A DNA stretch of 6,259 bases, taken from the NCBI GenBank assembly GCA_031279395.1, contig JAITIO010000048.1, forward strand, positions 1 through 6,259. The letters run 5' to 3'. The notes under the pieces were generated by a model that saw only the letters and a list, made by a program, of their open reading frames with translations, was not told where the DNA came from and did not search any database. Positions 5,837 to 6,259 of this stretch are shown here, one piece after another. Source of the stretch: Puniceicoccales bacterium. GTDB taxonomy: Bacteria > Verrucomicrobiota > Verrucomicrobiia > Opitutales > JAIRKQ01. The translations under genes and the position numbers were made by a program. Positions within the stretch are counted from its first letter, which is position 1; the number at the start of each line of letters is the position of its first letter.

Positions 5837-6259
5837 AGTCCTGTCTCTGGATCAAATTTTCAGGGTTTAACCTTTGCAAATCGGTTGGAATAAATAGCCC
5901 ATCCCGCCGGATTAGTTCTCCGTCGAAGTATATTTCACCGCCACCACATTCTTTGCGTTGGATACAAACCAGATCCCAATGTATTTGCGAACGGTTGCCA
6001 TTGTCGGCCTCTTCATAGGCTTGGCCAGGGGTGAAATGGAAAGATCCTGCAATTTTTTCATCGAATAAAATATCACATACTGGATTTAGAATATGCGGGT
6101 TGAGCCCAAATGCAAACTCGCCGACATAGCGGCTTCCTTCATCGGCGTCTAAAATTTTGTTCATGGTATTCGTTTTATTTCCAGCATCCCCTGCGATAAT
6201 TTTGCCATCCCTAAATTCTAGGCGAATGTTTTCGAAGGGAATCCCCTGGTAGACCGTTG
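5832..6259 (-). CDS. M29-family metallo-aminopeptidase, C-terminal part (partial, 5' end outside window)
   Basis: Reading the minus strand from the right edge (first full codon 6257-6255) to TAA at 5834-5832 gives 141 C-terminal residues. The enzyme would remove N-terminal amino acids from peptides in the cytosol with two divalent metals. Visible motifs in order: FENIRLEFRDGKI, LDADEGSRYVGEFAFGLNP, ILFDEKIAGSFHF followed by TPGQAYEE, SQIHWDLV and GEIYFDGELI. From memory of thermophilic M29 enzymes, the Glu in YVGEF matches ligand E316. The His in SFHF and the Tyr seven residues on match H345 and Y352, and the HWD motif (complement of 5973-5981) matches H376 and D378. All are present; the ligand equivalent to E250 lies off the window. 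The ATG at 6164 is internal, since homology continues upstream of it. The last residues (LIQRQDS) and the stop overlap sequence at the end of the transposase remnant, so the tail may be non-native. Confidence 0.85.
   Translation of the reverse strand, partial: TVYQGIPFENIRLEFRDGKIIAGDAGNKTNTMNKILDADEGSRYVGEFAFGLNPHILNPVCDILFDEKIAGSFHFTPGQAYEEADNGNRSQIHWDLVCIQRKECGGGEIYFDGELIRRDGLFIPTDLQRLNPENLIQRQDS

Noticed and set aside
1..6259. A defence island, CRISPR array or toxin-antitoxin system
   Set aside because: I found no direct-repeat array, no cas-like or toxin-like gene pair; the only nuclease is AddB-like and fits recombination repair.

Overview
The window reads as ordinary bacterial chromosome, moderately AT-rich, most likely from the Verrucomicrobiota (Opitutae-like). 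That placement is an inference from the style of the AccA sequence, the PPi-type phosphofructokinase and the M29-type aminopeptidase; no rRNA or other decisive marker is present. Nonsense-interrupted and degraded sequences, and mostly missing Shine-Dalgarno motifs, could fit a lineage undergoing genome decay (for example host-associated), but this is not proven.

Layout, left to right. (1) 3-281, plus strand: the C-terminal 92 codons of a PPi-dependent phosphofructokinase whose start lies off the window. (2) 282-621: 340 bases without a listed gene. They hold a frame (294-614) that begins like a signal peptide, is cut by one TAA at codon 16, then stays open for 90 codons and ends 7 bases before the next gene. 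A 58-codon sub-ORF (438-614) has its own ATG and a possible ribosome binding site. A stem-loop (383-412) lies inside. (3) 622-3381: a 919-residue AddB/RecB-like PD-(D/E)XK nuclease. (4) 3432-4412: accA, acetyl-CoA carboxylase carboxyltransferase alpha. (5) 4440-4997: 3-methyladenine DNA glycosylase (AAG/Mpg family). (6) 5031-5507: O6-methylguanine-DNA methyltransferase (Ogt type). (7) about 5557-5836: decayed 3' part of an IS5-family transposase. (8) 5832-6259, minus strand: the C-terminal 141 codons of an M29-family metallo-aminopeptidase, running off the right edge.

Genes 622-5507 are co-directional with gaps of 50, 27 and 33 bases, so they could be one transcript. Three of the four are DNA repair or processing enzymes: a recombination-type nuclease, a base-excision glycosylase for alkylated purines and a direct-reversal alkyltransferase. 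The fatty-acid synthesis gene accA sits in the middle. Mpg and Ogt together would cover N-alkyl and O-alkyl lesions.

I see no CRISPR array, tRNA, rRNA, toxin-antitoxin pair or recognisable defence system. The parts most worth a second look are the interrupted frame at 294-614, the AddB-like protein without its usual partner or iron-sulfur cysteines, the paired A10 tracts in accA, and the transposase scar that contains the stop codon of the aminopeptidase gene.
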